Below are positions 28,654 through 36,869 of a DNA stretch of 64,000 nucleotides, in pieces. Under the pieces are notes generated by a model, which saw only the letters and a program-made list of their open reading frames with translations, was not told where the DNA came from and ran no database searches. The position numbers were made by a program, and so were the translations under genes. Each line of letters begins with the position of its first letter. Position 1 is the stretch's first letter. This stretch comes from Akkermansiaceae bacterium (lineage in GTDB: Bacteria; Verrucomicrobiota; Verrucomicrobiia; Verrucomicrobiales; Akkermansiaceae), in the NCBI GenBank assembly GCA_017798145.1, contig CP059069.1, positions 2,465,226 to 2,529,225 of the forward strand, given 5' to 3'.

Positions 28654-29199
28654 ATGGATACCTTATCGCTTGCACCCCTGCCATCCGAAACCACCGAGCA
28701 AAGCCGCAGCCTCCGGCGCAGTCGCGTAGAGGGCTTCATCGATGAGAATGTGGTTTCCCGGGTCATTGAGAGGGGAGCCTACGACAGGCATCCCGTGCAG
28801 CCCGAGGGGATGGCGCTTTCCTCCAGCGAGGACGACTACGCAGGCTGGGCGCTGCCGGTCACATCCCCTTTCCGGGAAATGACGGAGAGTCCATCCACCT
28901 CCCCGGCCGTGGTTCGCCTGCCCGGCATGCCGCGCCTCCGGAAAGACGCGGAGCCGGGGGTCGGCGCACCGTATGAGGGCGGGCACCGCTGGTGGCTCTT
29001 CGGCATGTCCGGGGCGCTGGCCTGCGGCATCATGGCACTTACATTCCTTGGCATCGCGCAGAGCAAAGGCAGGCCCGGCACGACCGGCATGAACTCCGCC
29101 CCGGCCTCCCCGACGAGCCGGGCTGTGGTTCCGGTTACAGCCATCGAGGGGCCGGTCATCTCCCCGGCGCTCACCACCATCCTGCCTGCGGACCGCTGA
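28654..29199 (+). CDS. Hypothetical single-span membrane protein
   Basis: A 181-residue protein with no recognised family. The N-terminal ~110 residues are polar and probably cytosolic (SRSLRRSRVEGFIDENVVSR). One TM helix follows (WWLFGMSGALACGIMALTFL, about 112-134), then a short Ser/Pro/Thr-rich tail outside. This bitopic layout is typical of small cell-envelope or regulatory proteins. It has its own promoter-like sequence and inverted repeat upstream, and lpxA follows 80 bp later on the same strand. Confidence 0.65.
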   Translation: MDTLSLAPLPSETTEQSRSLRRSRVEGFIDENVVSRVIERGAYDRHPVQPEGMALSSSEDDYAGWALPVTSPFREMTESPSTSPAVVRLPGMPRLRKDAEPGVGAPYEGGHRWWLFGMSGALACGIMALTFLGIAQSKGRPGTTGMNSAPASPTSRAVVPVTAIEGPVISPALTTILPADR

Positions 29200-29279
29200 A
29201 GCCCGCCGGCCCGCCGCGAGCTGCCCCATGTGACAATTTTCGCTCGTCACCCCGCACCCGGCCATCCGAGACTGGCGCA

Positions 29280-30053
29280 GTGATCCACCCCACCGCCATC
29301 ATTTCGCCGAAAGCCGAGCTCGGCAGGAACGTCCGTGTCGGCCCCTATTGCGTGATCGGCGCGAACGTCACCCTCGGCGATGACTGCGTGCTCCATTCGC
29401 ACGTTGTGATCGAGGGCACATCCACCTTCGGGAAAGGCAACGAGTTCTTCCCTTTCGCCGTCGTCGGTGGGAAAACCCAGGATCTCAAATACATCGGCGA
29501 GCCCACCGCCCTGGAGGTAGGCGACCGGAACACCTTCCGCGAGAACTGCACGATCCACCGCGGCACCCACGCGGAGCTGCCCACCCGCATCGGCTCGGAC
29601 AATCTCTTCCTCTGCTACTCCCACGTCGCCCACGACTGCCAGCTGGGCGACCACATCATCCTCTCCAACAACGGCAGCCTCGCCGGCCACGTCACCGTGG
29701 AGGATCATGCCATCGTCTCCGGCCTCGCCGCCGTCCACCAGTTCTGCCGCATCGGGAAACATTCCATCATCGGCGGACTCTCGAAGGTGGTGCAGGACAT
29801 CCCGCCCTTCATGATCGTCGATGGCAACCCCGCCTCCACCCGCGGCCTCAACCTCATCGGCCTCCAGCGCCGCGGCTTCACCGAGGCCGACATCCGCGAC
29901 CTGAAATCCGCCTACAAGCGCCTGTTCCTCAAAAAGGACATCAGCCTAGCCAACGGCGTCAGCTCCCTGAAAGCCACCGCCGCCGCTTCCAACCCCCACG
30001 TCGAGCACCTCATCCATTTCGTGGAGGAAACCCAGCGCGGGGTGACGCGGTGA
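29280..30053 (+). CDS. lpxA: UDP-N-acetylglucosamine O-acyltransferase
   Basis: A 257-residue LpxA, first step of lipid A synthesis: transfer of a 3-hydroxyacyl chain from ACP to UDP-GlcNAc in the cytosol. The GTG at 29280 starts VIHPTAIISPKAELG, exactly where the left-handed beta-helix begins; the frame is open further upstream but that part is not homologous. Hexapeptide repeats run through residues 1-190. The catalytic His is H118 in YSHVAHDCQLGDH, and AVHQFCRIG follows. The C-terminal helical domain starts at IGLQRRGFTEADI. It is an isolated lpx gene; lpxD, fabZ and lpxB are not nearby. Its presence implies an LPS-type outer membrane. Confidence 0.95.
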   Translation: MIHPTAIISPKAELGRNVRVGPYCVIGANVTLGDDCVLHSHVVIEGTSTFGKGNEFFPFAVVGGKTQDLKYIGEPTALEVGDRNTFRENCTIHRGTHAELPTRIGSDNLFLCYSHVAHDCQLGDHIILSNNGSLAGHVTVEDHAIVSGLAAVHQFCRIGKHSIIGGLSKVVQDIPPFMIVDGNPASTRGLNLIGLQRRGFTEADIRDLKSAYKRLFLKKDISLANGVSSLKATAAASNPHVEHLIHFVEETQRGVTR

Positions 30054-30112
30054 GAGGGAAATGGGCCGATCGGAGATTCGGGTTGAGCCCGTCCGCCTGA
30101 TCCCACATGCCA

Positions 30113-30766
30113 TCAATCGCCGTAGTAAAACTCTGGGGATTTCGCAGTGTGTGCGCGAAAGGACCTGCCGTCCCACGCAAGATCCATGAGCCGCACCCCG
30201 TCTCCGCCACATGCTTCCGTCCCGTCGGGCTTTTTCCAAACCTTGTATGGCCCGGCCTGAAGAACAAGCGAACGCCTGCTGTGCCTGAAAAGCCAAAGGA
30301 TATCGACACCCTCAGGTAGCGTTTCCTTCGTGACGTCCACCCATTTCCCGTCGCGATGGGCGTAAAAATAGGTTTGTCCCGGACGTGGCGGCATCGTGTC
30401 CGCCTGCGGCTTCGGCATGTGGCAGAAAACGATGTCTCCACCGCCCTTGATTGGAAAAACCTTCATGTAGAGCATGGAAGAGGCGAGGAACGGCGTCTCT
30501 CCATCGGAATAGAACCACAGGAAGCCGTTCTTGACGTCGAGGCGCGGGTTCGGTGGCCCGTCGGATCGGAGGTGAGACAGGAATATGGCACGCTGCGGGA
30601 ACGGGATGTCAGCGACCGCTTCGGGGGGAAGTTCCATGACCGCACGTTCCAATACGCTGCTGCCGCCGGCATCCGCTTCCGATGCGCCTTGTGTGGGAGA
30701 TCGGTTGGATGCGCAAGAGGACAGCATGAGGCACGTCACGAGAATCCGGATGGGAGAAAGGCGCAT
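30113..30766 (-). CDS. Predicted lipoprotein, unknown
   Basis: A 217-residue protein from MRLSPIRILVTCLMLSSCAS (30766), a signal peptide ending in the lipobox-like LSSC. A longer frame to 31123 exists but its extra part overlaps the start of the divergent transpeptidase gene and looks non-coding. The mature part (ERAVMELPPEAVADIPFPQR, FLWFYSDGETPFLASSMLYM, HRDGKWVDVTKETLPEGV) has no family I recognise. It converges with lpxA. Confidence 0.7.
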   Translation of the reverse strand: MRLSPIRILVTCLMLSSCASNRSPTQGASEADAGGSSVLERAVMELPPEAVADIPFPQRAIFLSHLRSDGPPNPRLDVKNGFLWFYSDGETPFLASSMLYMKVFPIKGGGDIVFCHMPKPQADTMPPRPGQTYFYAHRDGKWVDVTKETLPEGVDILWLFRHSRRSLVLQAGPYKVWKKPDGTEACGGDGVRLMDLAWDGRSFRAHTAKSPEFYYGD

Positions 30767-30890
30767 GATCGGTGGGCAACCCAATGCATTCATCATACAG
30801 GCCACGGATAGGAAGCATAAAAAAATCGCCGCCGCCTTGCGTAGGCATGCGTTCCCATTTATCAGGCTTGCAGCCGGTTTGGAAAAAAGC

Positions 30891-31613
30891 ATGAAGATTT
30901 TCCCTCTCCTCATCCTGCTTCCATTCCTCCCGCTCTTGGTGCAGTGCGGGGATAAGGCCAAAAGCCAGAAGAAGGAGGAGGCACCCAAGCCCATGGAAAC
31001 CGAACTCGCGGAGAAAAAACTGGAATCCGGCTCGCCCGTCTTCATCCGCGCCTTCAAGGAGGAGCGGGAGCTGGAGCTTTTCATCGAGGACAAGGCAACC
31101 GGGAAATTCGTGCTGTTCCGCACCTATCCCATCGCCGCCGCCAGCGGCACCCTCGGCCCCAAGCTCGCCGAGGGCGACCGCCAGGTGCCGGAGGGCTTCT
31201 ATTTCTCCGGCGCGAAGGACATGAACCCTAACAGCTCCTTCCACCTCTCCTTCAATGTGAATTACCCCAACGCCTACGACCGCGCCCACGGCCGCACCGG
31301 CTCCTTCATCATGATCCATGGCAGCAAGGTCTCCATCGGCTGCCTCGCCATGACCGATGAGAAGATCGAGGAGATCTACGCTCTCTGCCAGGCGGCCCTC
31401 GACGCCGGGCAGCCCTTCTTCCGCATCCACATTTTCCCCTTCCGCATGACGGAGGAGCGCATGGCGCAAGCAGCCGGCAGCCCCCACCTCCCCTTCTGGA
31501 AAAACCTAAAAACCGGCTACGACCTCTTCGAGGAAACCCGCATCCCCCCAGAGGTAAGCGTCAACGACAAAACTTACATTTTCGAGCAGCCCGAGTCTTC
31601 CACTGATCACTGA
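30891..31613 (+). CDS. L,D-transpeptidase (YkuD) lipoprotein
   Basis: A 240-residue lipoprotein: MKIFPLLILLPFLPLLVQCG has a lipobox ending at C19. The YkuD domain carries the catalytic signature H143-G-S-K-V-S148-I-G-C151, where C151 is the nucleophile. Such enzymes form 3-3 peptidoglycan cross-links or attach proteins to peptidoglycan in the periplasm. This version resembles the YafK/ErfK branch (motif MIHGSKVSIGCLAM). The ATG at 30891 is preferred because it starts the signal peptide. Its stop codon abuts the stop of the convergent DUF2233 gene with no spacer. Confidence 0.9.
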   Translation: MKIFPLLILLPFLPLLVQCGDKAKSQKKEEAPKPMETELAEKKLESGSPVFIRAFKEERELELFIEDKATGKFVLFRTYPIAAASGTLGPKLAEGDRQVPEGFYFSGAKDMNPNSSFHLSFNVNYPNAYDRAHGRTGSFIMIHGSKVSIGCLAMTDEKIEEIYALCQAALDAGQPFFRIHIFPFRMTEERMAQAAGSPHLPFWKNLKTGYDLFEETRIPPEVSVNDKTYIFEQPESSTDH

Positions 31614-32348
31614 TCACTCGGCACTTTTCACTTCTTCCACCACCGCAATCACAGACCCAAACTGATTGCTCCCCTTGCCAAGATTTTCCCCAAACCTCAT
31701 CTGGCTGATATCCCCATCCAGGAACAGCGCGTCCTTGCAGCCGAGGCTCAGGAACAGATCCGCGAAGCCATAAAGGTTCGGCCATTTCTCGCCCTTGGAA
31801 TCCGAGATCGCGAACACCACCGTCCCATCTTCCGCAACTCCCACCCCGTTGCGCAGCAGCCGTGAGTCCGATCCCTTGTTGAAGGCCGGATGCACCTTCC
31901 CATTTTCCGAAAGCAAGGGCCCGGACTGCACCGCGTAGGAAACCTTCTCCCCCTGTGGCGGATATTTCGAGGTCTCCAAGACCCGCGCACCTTTTCCGGA
32001 GATCAGGAAAATCCCGTTCGGCTTCATGAAAAAATTCCCCGCGCCGTCCCTCGGATTCAGCGGGCGCAGCGGCTTCCCATCCTGCACCATCAGCCCGCTG
32101 GGGATGCGGCCCGGCTCGAAGATCCCGCCGTTCATCAGCATCAGCGGCTTCTCGCCCTTCCCCTCCAAATAGGCCTTCGCCGTCGGCAGATCGCCAAGTT
32201 GTTTCCCGGCGTCATCCTTCCAGAGCACCCGCACCTTCCCCGGCTCCGCCCTCCAGATGAAATACCGCACGCCATCGCGCATCACAGTCTCAGGTGCCGC
32301 GAAAAGCGCCGATATGAGGGCAAGCCAAACAAGCAACGGGCGTATCAT
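31614..32348 (-). CDS. DUF2233 (phosphodiester glycosidase-like) secreted protein
   Basis: A 244-residue exported protein starting MIRPLLVWLALISALFAAPE (ATG at 32348; an upstream TTG at 32354 is less likely). It matches the NAGPA/DUF2233 fold, seen in LMLMNGGIFEPGRIPSGLMV, FFMKPNGIFLI, AVQSGPLL and CKDALFLDGDISQMRF. The human relative removes GlcNAc from a phosphodiester; bacterial members are thought to act on envelope or spore polymers. Its substrate here is not known. Convergent with the L,D-transpeptidase gene, both acting in the envelope. Confidence 0.85.
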   Translation of the reverse strand: MIRPLLVWLALISALFAAPETVMRDGVRYFIWRAEPGKVRVLWKDDAGKQLGDLPTAKAYLEGKGEKPLMLMNGGIFEPGRIPSGLMVQDGKPLRPLNPRDGAGNFFMKPNGIFLISGKGARVLETSKYPPQGEKVSYAVQSGPLLSENGKVHPAFNKGSDSRLLRNGVGVAEDGTVVFAISDSKGEKWPNLYGFADLFLSLGCKDALFLDGDISQMRFGENLGKGSNQFGSVIAVVEEVKSAE

Positions 32349-32446
32349 CCGCAAGTCCTAGCGGAAACACCAATCCCCGTAAAGATCGGGCCTGCGGCTC
32401 AAAGAAATGCCTACCAGTCCGGGGGCTTTTCCCATAGTCAGTGTAG

Positions 32447-34489
32447 GTGCTCCCGGAAACAAACCCGCTCATCGCCGCCGCCACCGCACCCTTCGCAGAC
32501 AACGCGGAGCAGCGCATGGCCGTAACCGGGATGCTCCGCGAAACAGCGGACCCGGCGCATCCGGACGCAGCGGCTGCCATCGTGCGCTGGGAGGAAATGG
32601 ATGCCAGGAAGCACCCCGGCGCATGGAAGGTCATTCTATACGCACTCGCTGCAATTTCCCTGGCCGCCTTAGTCATTACCGGCATTTCTGCTTTCAAGAC
32701 CATGAGGATGGTGAGGGCGCTCACCAGCTTCGCCCCCATCGGGGAGGGCATAAGTCCGGAGGGGCTCTCGGCTTCCGGAAAACTGCTTCTGGGAGACCCT
32801 TCGAAACCCCGCATCACCCAAAAGGAAGCGCTGCACAACAGCGATCCGGAACGTCCCGATTTCTATGCGGAATACGCGGATGCCTACTTCGAGTTTCATG
32901 ACGCCTTCCCTGCGCACCATCTGCAAACGGTGGCACGAATCGACCCGGAAAATGCCTTTTTCCCCTACATCATGGCTGGGCGCCAGGGAGGGGATTCCAT
33001 TGAAAAAGTCAAATCCCCGCCCTCGGGGCCTAGCCCGCCTCCACGCATGAGGGACGGGGTGCGGCTGAGGCCCATCCCCAAGGAGACGGTATGGAAAATC
33101 ACCGATGAGGCGGAATTTGCGGAAGCGATGGAATGGATCGCCAAGGCCTCCGCCCTGCCCCGTTTCGATTCATACGAAACCGCGCTGGCGGAGAAAAGGG
33201 TGGGGCTCTTCGATCAGGAAACTTTTGTGGGACGCATGCAGGCCCTCACCTATTCCGCCAGCCAGACCAGCCAGGTGATCTCGCTCATGAAAGCGGCGAA
33301 TTTGCTGCAGGCCAGCGCCTACCTTCACTCGGTGGATGGCGATGCCGAAGCGTTCCGCCGCGACCACGAGATGGCCGAGGCTTTGCTCGCGCATCTGGGC
33401 AAAAGCCCCCCGGGCACTCTCGTCGGAGAGTTGGTTTTCAATGCGATCGCCATCGCCACCACACAATCGCTCTACCACGGAGCCGTCCGACTTGGCATTT
33501 CAGACCTGGAGGAAAGCCTCGGGAAAAGGAAAGCCGCATTCCAGGAATACAGCGACCTCAAGGAGATCCGGCGCAACGACGCAACGACTCTGCTCATCGA
33601 AGCGGAAGGCTCCATGATGCACAGGCTGTCCTTGCCGCTGATAGGCCGACAGGTGGCGAATCCCCCCGTTCTCACTTCCAATGATTTGGCTCCAAGCCGC
33701 CTTGCGGAGCACGATTTCGCATCGGCGCTGGGCGTCTCAGCGCTCGCGGCCTCCGCGTTGGTATGCGGGCTTTGCGTGTTCCTCTTCCAATACCGCGCTC
33801 CGCGTGCAATCAGGGTTTTGTCCGACCGCTTCACCCAGCTCCTCAATGGCTGCGACTGGATCTGGATATTCGGGATCGGCGTTGTCCTGCCTTTCATGGT
33901 GACCTTTGCCATCAGCCTGCTCACGCCGCTGGGTGGCAGGGGCATGGGGCTCAGCCGGATGGGATTCCAGTTTCCCGCCATCCATTATACGATCCTGCTC
34001 CTGCTCATCCTGGGCGTAACCCCCATCCTGGTTCGCTGGCGGCTCGGGAAACGGAGCGGCGCATTCGGGATGGATTTCAGGATTGGAAAACCGGCATTCG
34101 TTTTCCCTGTCATGGGCATCGTGCTGGCACTAGCGGCCTATCCGTTGCTCGCCGGGAACATCCACAAAGGCCGCAACACCCTGATTCTGTTAGGTGCCCC
34201 GCTCCTGCTTTGGCAGCTTTCCATCGTCGTCACCGCCCTTCGCGCACTCTTCGGAAAGCAGGCCTCGCGCCTGCGCCGGGCGATCGTCGCACGCGTCATG
34301 CAGCCCGCATTCGCCCTTGCCCTGATCATCCCGGCGGTTGCGCTGCCGCTTTTCCTGGCATCCGCCGAAAAGCGCTTCACAGAGGATGACCTGACGAGGG
34401 TGGCCGCGCGCGGATTCAGCAGCTACGAGGCCGAGATCGCGAATCTGAAGCGCCAGGAGGTCAACACGATCCTCGGGATCGAAAACTGA
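32447..34489 (+). CDS. Large membrane protein, unknown
   Basis: A 680-residue protein with a GTG start (32447). One TM helix lies near residue 62-84 (VILYALAAISLAALVITGIS). A periplasm-facing domain of about 320 residues follows, with a helical repeat feel (EYADAYFEFHDAFPAHHLQTV, AMEWIAKASALPRF), and then a C-terminal block of about six TM helices (from DFASALGVSALAASALVCGL to FALALIIPAVALPLFLASAE). I do not recognise a family. The layout suggests a membrane sensor or transport-associated scaffold; this is a guess from topology only. It ends 9 bp before the tRNA on the other strand. Confidence 0.7.
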   Translation: MLPETNPLIAAATAPFADNAEQRMAVTGMLRETADPAHPDAAAAIVRWEEMDARKHPGAWKVILYALAAISLAALVITGISAFKTMRMVRALTSFAPIGEGISPEGLSASGKLLLGDPSKPRITQKEALHNSDPERPDFYAEYADAYFEFHDAFPAHHLQTVARIDPENAFFPYIMAGRQGGDSIEKVKSPPSGPSPPPRMRDGVRLRPIPKETVWKITDEAEFAEAMEWIAKASALPRFDSYETALAEKRVGLFDQETFVGRMQALTYSASQTSQVISLMKAANLLQASAYLHSVDGDAEAFRRDHEMAEALLAHLGKSPPGTLVGELVFNAIAIATTQSLYHGAVRLGISDLEESLGKRKAAFQEYSDLKEIRRNDATTLLIEAEGSMMHRLSLPLIGRQVANPPVLTSNDLAPSRLAEHDFASALGVSALAASALVCGLCVFLFQYRAPRAIRVLSDRFTQLLNGCDWIWIFGIGVVLPFMVTFAISLLTPLGGRGMGLSRMGFQFPAIHYTILLLLILGVTPILVRWRLGKRSGAFGMDFRIGKPAFVFPVMGIVLALAAYPLLAGNIHKGRNTLILLGAPLLLWQLSIVVTALRALFGKQASRLRRAIVARVMQPAFALALIIPAVALPLFLASAEKRFTEDDLTRVAARGFSSYEAEIANLKRQEVNTILGIEN

Positions 34490-34498
34490 CGCCGCAAA

Positions 34499-34570
34499 TG
34501 GTCCCGGGTGGAATCGAACCACCACCTACGGCTTCGGAGGCCATCGTCCTATCCATTGGACCACGGGACC
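34499..34570 (-). tRNA. tRNA-Arg (anticodon CCG)
   Basis: A complete cloverleaf on the minus strand: acceptor GGTCCCG pairs with CGGGACC, D-arm GTCC/GGAC, anticodon loop CTCCGAA between GGC and GCC (anticodon CCG), and T-loop GTTCGATTC. The discriminator base is A and no CCA is encoded. It reads the Arg codon CGG. Confidence 0.95.
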
Positions 34571-34713
34571 TTGTGCTCGGCGTGAGGGGGGAGTGTGTAG
34601 GGTAGCGCACGGGCTTTGGCAAGGATAACCCCGCTGCCACGCAATCCCCCATGAAATCGCTTTTGAACCGGAAGACCCTTGCAAAAACGCAGGCATCCCG
34701 GAGAAAATCATCC

Positions 34714-35520
34714 ATGAAACTCCCGCTACGGATATTTTCCGACCTGCACCTCGGGCACCGCGCATCGCGAATCGGCGATGTCGAGTCCCTCCGCCCGCTG
34801 TTCCGCGGCGCGGGCACGGTGCTTTTCAACGGCGACACCTGGGAAGAGCTTTCCCCCCAATGGCGCGAACATTCCGGACAGTTGCTCGCCCGGCTCCGGC
34901 TCATCCTGGCCGAAGAAGCTTGCGACGCCGTCTTCCTCCCGGGAAACCACGATCCCGGTTGGGACGGGGTCGGCTTCATGGAGCTCGCCGGCGGGAGAAT
35001 CATCATCACCCATGGCGATGCCTTGCTCCGCGACGGAGCGCCATGGAAACGCGAGATGCTCGCCGGTCGCTCCGTGGTGGATGCGCTCTGGGCAAGCCAT
35101 CCCGCCGCCGCCACCGATCCCGCCGCCCGCCACGAGCTTGCCCGGGCGATCTCCAAAAGCCTGCCCAATCTTTCCCACCCCCAGGGACGCAGCCTGTTCG
35201 CCCGCGCTCTCGATGCCGCATTCCCGCCGCAGCGCGCGATCGCGATGCTACACGCTTGGATCACCCAGGGAAAACTCGGCGCGCTTTTCTGCGAGCGCTA
35301 TTTCCCCGCCGCGGAGATGCTCGTCGTCGGCCATTTCCACTGCCGCGGGATCCGGCAATCGCGGGGCCGGACTGTGATCAACACCGGCTCCTTCGTTGTC
35401 CCAGGCCCCGCCGGATGGGTGGAGTGGGATGGGATAAAAATATGTTCCGGACGCATCCGGGAACGCGGCGTGCAGGGAACCCTTATGGAACCTGCCGAAT
35501 TCCGCCGAAAATTTATTTAG
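34714..35520 (+). CDS. Calcineurin-like metallophosphoesterase
   Basis: A 268-residue protein with the full two-metal phosphoesterase motif set: SDLHLGH near the N-terminus, NGDTWE, LPGNHDPGWDG, ITHGD and the C-terminal GHFHCRG. The order and spacing match the UDP-2,3-diacylglucosamine hydrolase (LpxH)-like and general Mre11/YfcE-like families. LpxH cannot be excluded but is not claimed. The start at MKLPLRIFSD (34714) is chosen because the first strand follows immediately; an ATG at 34651 is in frame. Confidence 0.85.
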   Translation: MKLPLRIFSDLHLGHRASRIGDVESLRPLFRGAGTVLFNGDTWEELSPQWREHSGQLLARLRLILAEEACDAVFLPGNHDPGWDGVGFMELAGGRIIITHGDALLRDGAPWKREMLAGRSVVDALWASHPAAATDPAARHELARAISKSLPNLSHPQGRSLFARALDAAFPPQRAIAMLHAWITQGKLGALFCERYFPAAEMLVVGHFHCRGIRQSRGRTVINTGSFVVPGPAGWVEWDGIKICSGRIRERGVQGTLMEPAEFRRKFI

Positions 35521-35586
35521 GAAACATGAAATTTAAGACTTGCAAAATTTAAACCGGGGCATTTACTCAACCTTTAAAATTTTGGG

Positions 35587-35615
35587 TCGCTTTTGTCGCG
35601 GGCGGGTGCTATACT
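35587..35615 (+). promoter_or_regulatory. Candidate promoter of the 35625 gene, near-leaderless
   Basis: A good -10, TATACT (35610-35615), lies 17 nt after a weak -35, TCGCTT (35587-35592), in a markedly AT-rich leader. The ATG at 35625 begins 9 nt after the -10, leaving a leader of about three bases or fewer. Confidence 0.5.
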
Positions 35616-35624
35616 CACCCCGCT

Positions 35625-35942
35625 ATGGCAACAACCACAAAAAGAACCCGGTTCTCCCGGAGGCTTCCAGACCACGTGACCGATGAACTCTGCAACGTCC
35701 TTTCCGAAAAGAAAGTGTTCGGATTCAATGACCTATTCGAAAGGGTTTTCGAAAACCTGAAGCAGCGCAACGCAGTGAGCGGCGGGGAGGAAATGCTCCG
35801 CCTCCGTTCCTACGAGAAACTGCAGAACCTGGTCAACAGGGGTCTCGTCGAGAAGCTCGGCAAGGAATACAAGGGCACCGCCCGGGTTCATGAAGCGTCC
35901 AGCGCATACGCCGCGGCCCAGGAGGCCGATGCGGAGGCCTGA
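35625..35942 (+). CDS. Small conserved-looking protein, unknown
   Basis: A 105-residue basic, helical, cytosolic protein: MATTTKRTRFSRRLPDHVTD, then EKKVFGFNDLFERVFENLK and LRLRSYEKLQNLVNRGLVEK, ending in an Ala-rich tail. The central helices resemble a winged-helix or DNA-associated fold, but no family is recognised. It is transcribed alone between a strong promoter-like sequence and a strong terminator, which suggests an abundant, independently regulated product. Confidence 0.8.
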   Translation: MATTTKRTRFSRRLPDHVTDELCNVLSEKKVFGFNDLFERVFENLKQRNAVSGGEEMLRLRSYEKLQNLVNRGLVEKLGKEYKGTARVHEASSAYAAAQEADAEA

Positions 35943-35965
35943 ACGCCCCAATGACATTTCCTGAC

Positions 35966-35999
35966 AAACCCGCGCCATTCGCATGGCGCGGGTTTTTTT
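35966..35999 (+). terminator. Strong Rho-independent terminator
   Basis: A 13-bp perfect stem (35966-35978 with 35983-35995, including CCCGCGCCAT) closes a TCGC loop and ends in seven T residues (35993-35999). It lies 24 bp after the 35625 gene and before nuoA. Confidence 0.93.
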
Positions 36000-36059
36000 C
36001 TGTCCAAGCCGCAGCCGAGCCCCTACGAAAGCTGGCGCAGCCACCACCGTTCCCCAGCC

Positions 36060-36434
36060 ATGCCAGAAAACTACCTCCCCGTGCTCCTGCAGGTGCTCAT
36101 CGCCCTCGGCTTCGCGGTCACCACCCTAGCCCTCAGCGTCGTCTTCGGCCGCTCCGCGCGCCGCAACGCCACCAAGGACACCGCCTACGAGTGCGGCATG
36201 ATCCCCATCGGCGAGGGCGCACCCCGCTTCTCCGTCAAGTTCTACCTCGTGGCCATGCTCTTCGTCATCTTCGACATCGAGGTGGTCTTCATGTATCCCT
36301 GGGCCGTGCAGTTCCGCGACCTTTCCGCGCATCACGGTGCCACCGCACTCACCAGCATGGCGGGCTTCGCAGGCATCCTCGCCATCGCCTACGTCTATGC
36401 CCTCAAAAAGGGCGCGCTCAACTGGAAGAGCTGA
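36060..36434 (+). CDS. nuoA: NADH-quinone oxidoreductase subunit A
   Basis: A 124-residue, three-TM subunit of respiratory complex I (NuoA/NDUFA3-type, ND3 homologue). Seen: a hydrophobic N-terminal helix, the quinone-site loop AYECGMIPIGEGAPRFSVKFYLVAM with the conserved Glu-Cys-Gly, and VIFDIEVVFMYPWAV with conserved acidic residues. Inner membrane. No nuoB-N genes follow, so the rest of the complex is encoded elsewhere or this is a split locus. A Dabb-domain gene follows 22 bp later. Confidence 0.96.
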   Translation: MPENYLPVLLQVLIALGFAVTTLALSVVFGRSARRNATKDTAYECGMIPIGEGAPRFSVKFYLVAMLFVIFDIEVVFMYPWAVQFRDLSAHHGATALTSMAGFAGILAIAYVYALKKGALNWKS

Positions 36435-36456
36435 CCCCGGACCCCCCTTCGGAAAC

Positions 36457-36774
36457 ATGATCCACCACGTCATCTACCTCCAGCTCAACGATCCCTCGGA
36501 CCACGGGGCGCTGGAGCAAATGGTTAGGGCGGCGCGAACATGGTTGCTGAAAATCCCGGAGGTGCTATCCGTGAAGTCCGGCCGCAACCTCGATCCCGAG
36601 TCCCAGTGGCAGTTTTTCTACTCCTACGAGGTGGAGTCCATGGAAAAGCTCGGCCTGGTGAGGGAGGATGCATTCCACCTGAAGTTCATCCAGCAGTTCA
36701 TCAAGCCGCACACCAACAACCAGTTCGGGTTGGTCTTCGAGCTCGATCCGTCCCGCGACCTGAAATATTCGTAG
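36457..36774 (+). CDS. Dabb (stress-responsive alpha/beta barrel) protein
   Basis: A 105-residue dimeric alpha/beta barrel-type protein. MIHHVIYLQLNDPSD is the first strand, then a helix with EQMVRAARTWLLKIPEV, SGRNLDP, YSYEVESMEKL and HLKFIQQFIKPHTNN with the conserved His. The start at 36457 matches the fold; the frame extends upstream into nuoA and is not real there. Family members are small enzymes or stress proteins; the ligand is unknown. It lies between nuoA and the flavoreductase gene. Confidence 0.85.
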   Translation: MIHHVIYLQLNDPSDHGALEQMVRAARTWLLKIPEVLSVKSGRNLDPESQWQFFYSYEVESMEKLGLVREDAFHLKFIQQFIKPHTNNQFGLVFELDPSRDLKYS

Positions 36775-36869
36775 CGCCTGATCTGCCGGAAATTGGTACG
36801 ATCCGCGCTTGAAATGCATCCCGGTTGCGAACAGGTTGCGCTGCCGGCCAACCCCGGCATCTCAGAGAA

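Noticed and set aside
28992..29279. N-terminal extension of LpxA
   Set aside because: It overlaps the 28654 gene and is Pro/Arg/His-rich; the beta-helix begins at the GTG at 29280.
18322..36045. 9-mer CTGGCGCAG just upstream of panE, lpxA and nuoA
   Set aside because: The same word also occurs inside coding sequence near 55180; in a GC-rich genome it is likely chance.
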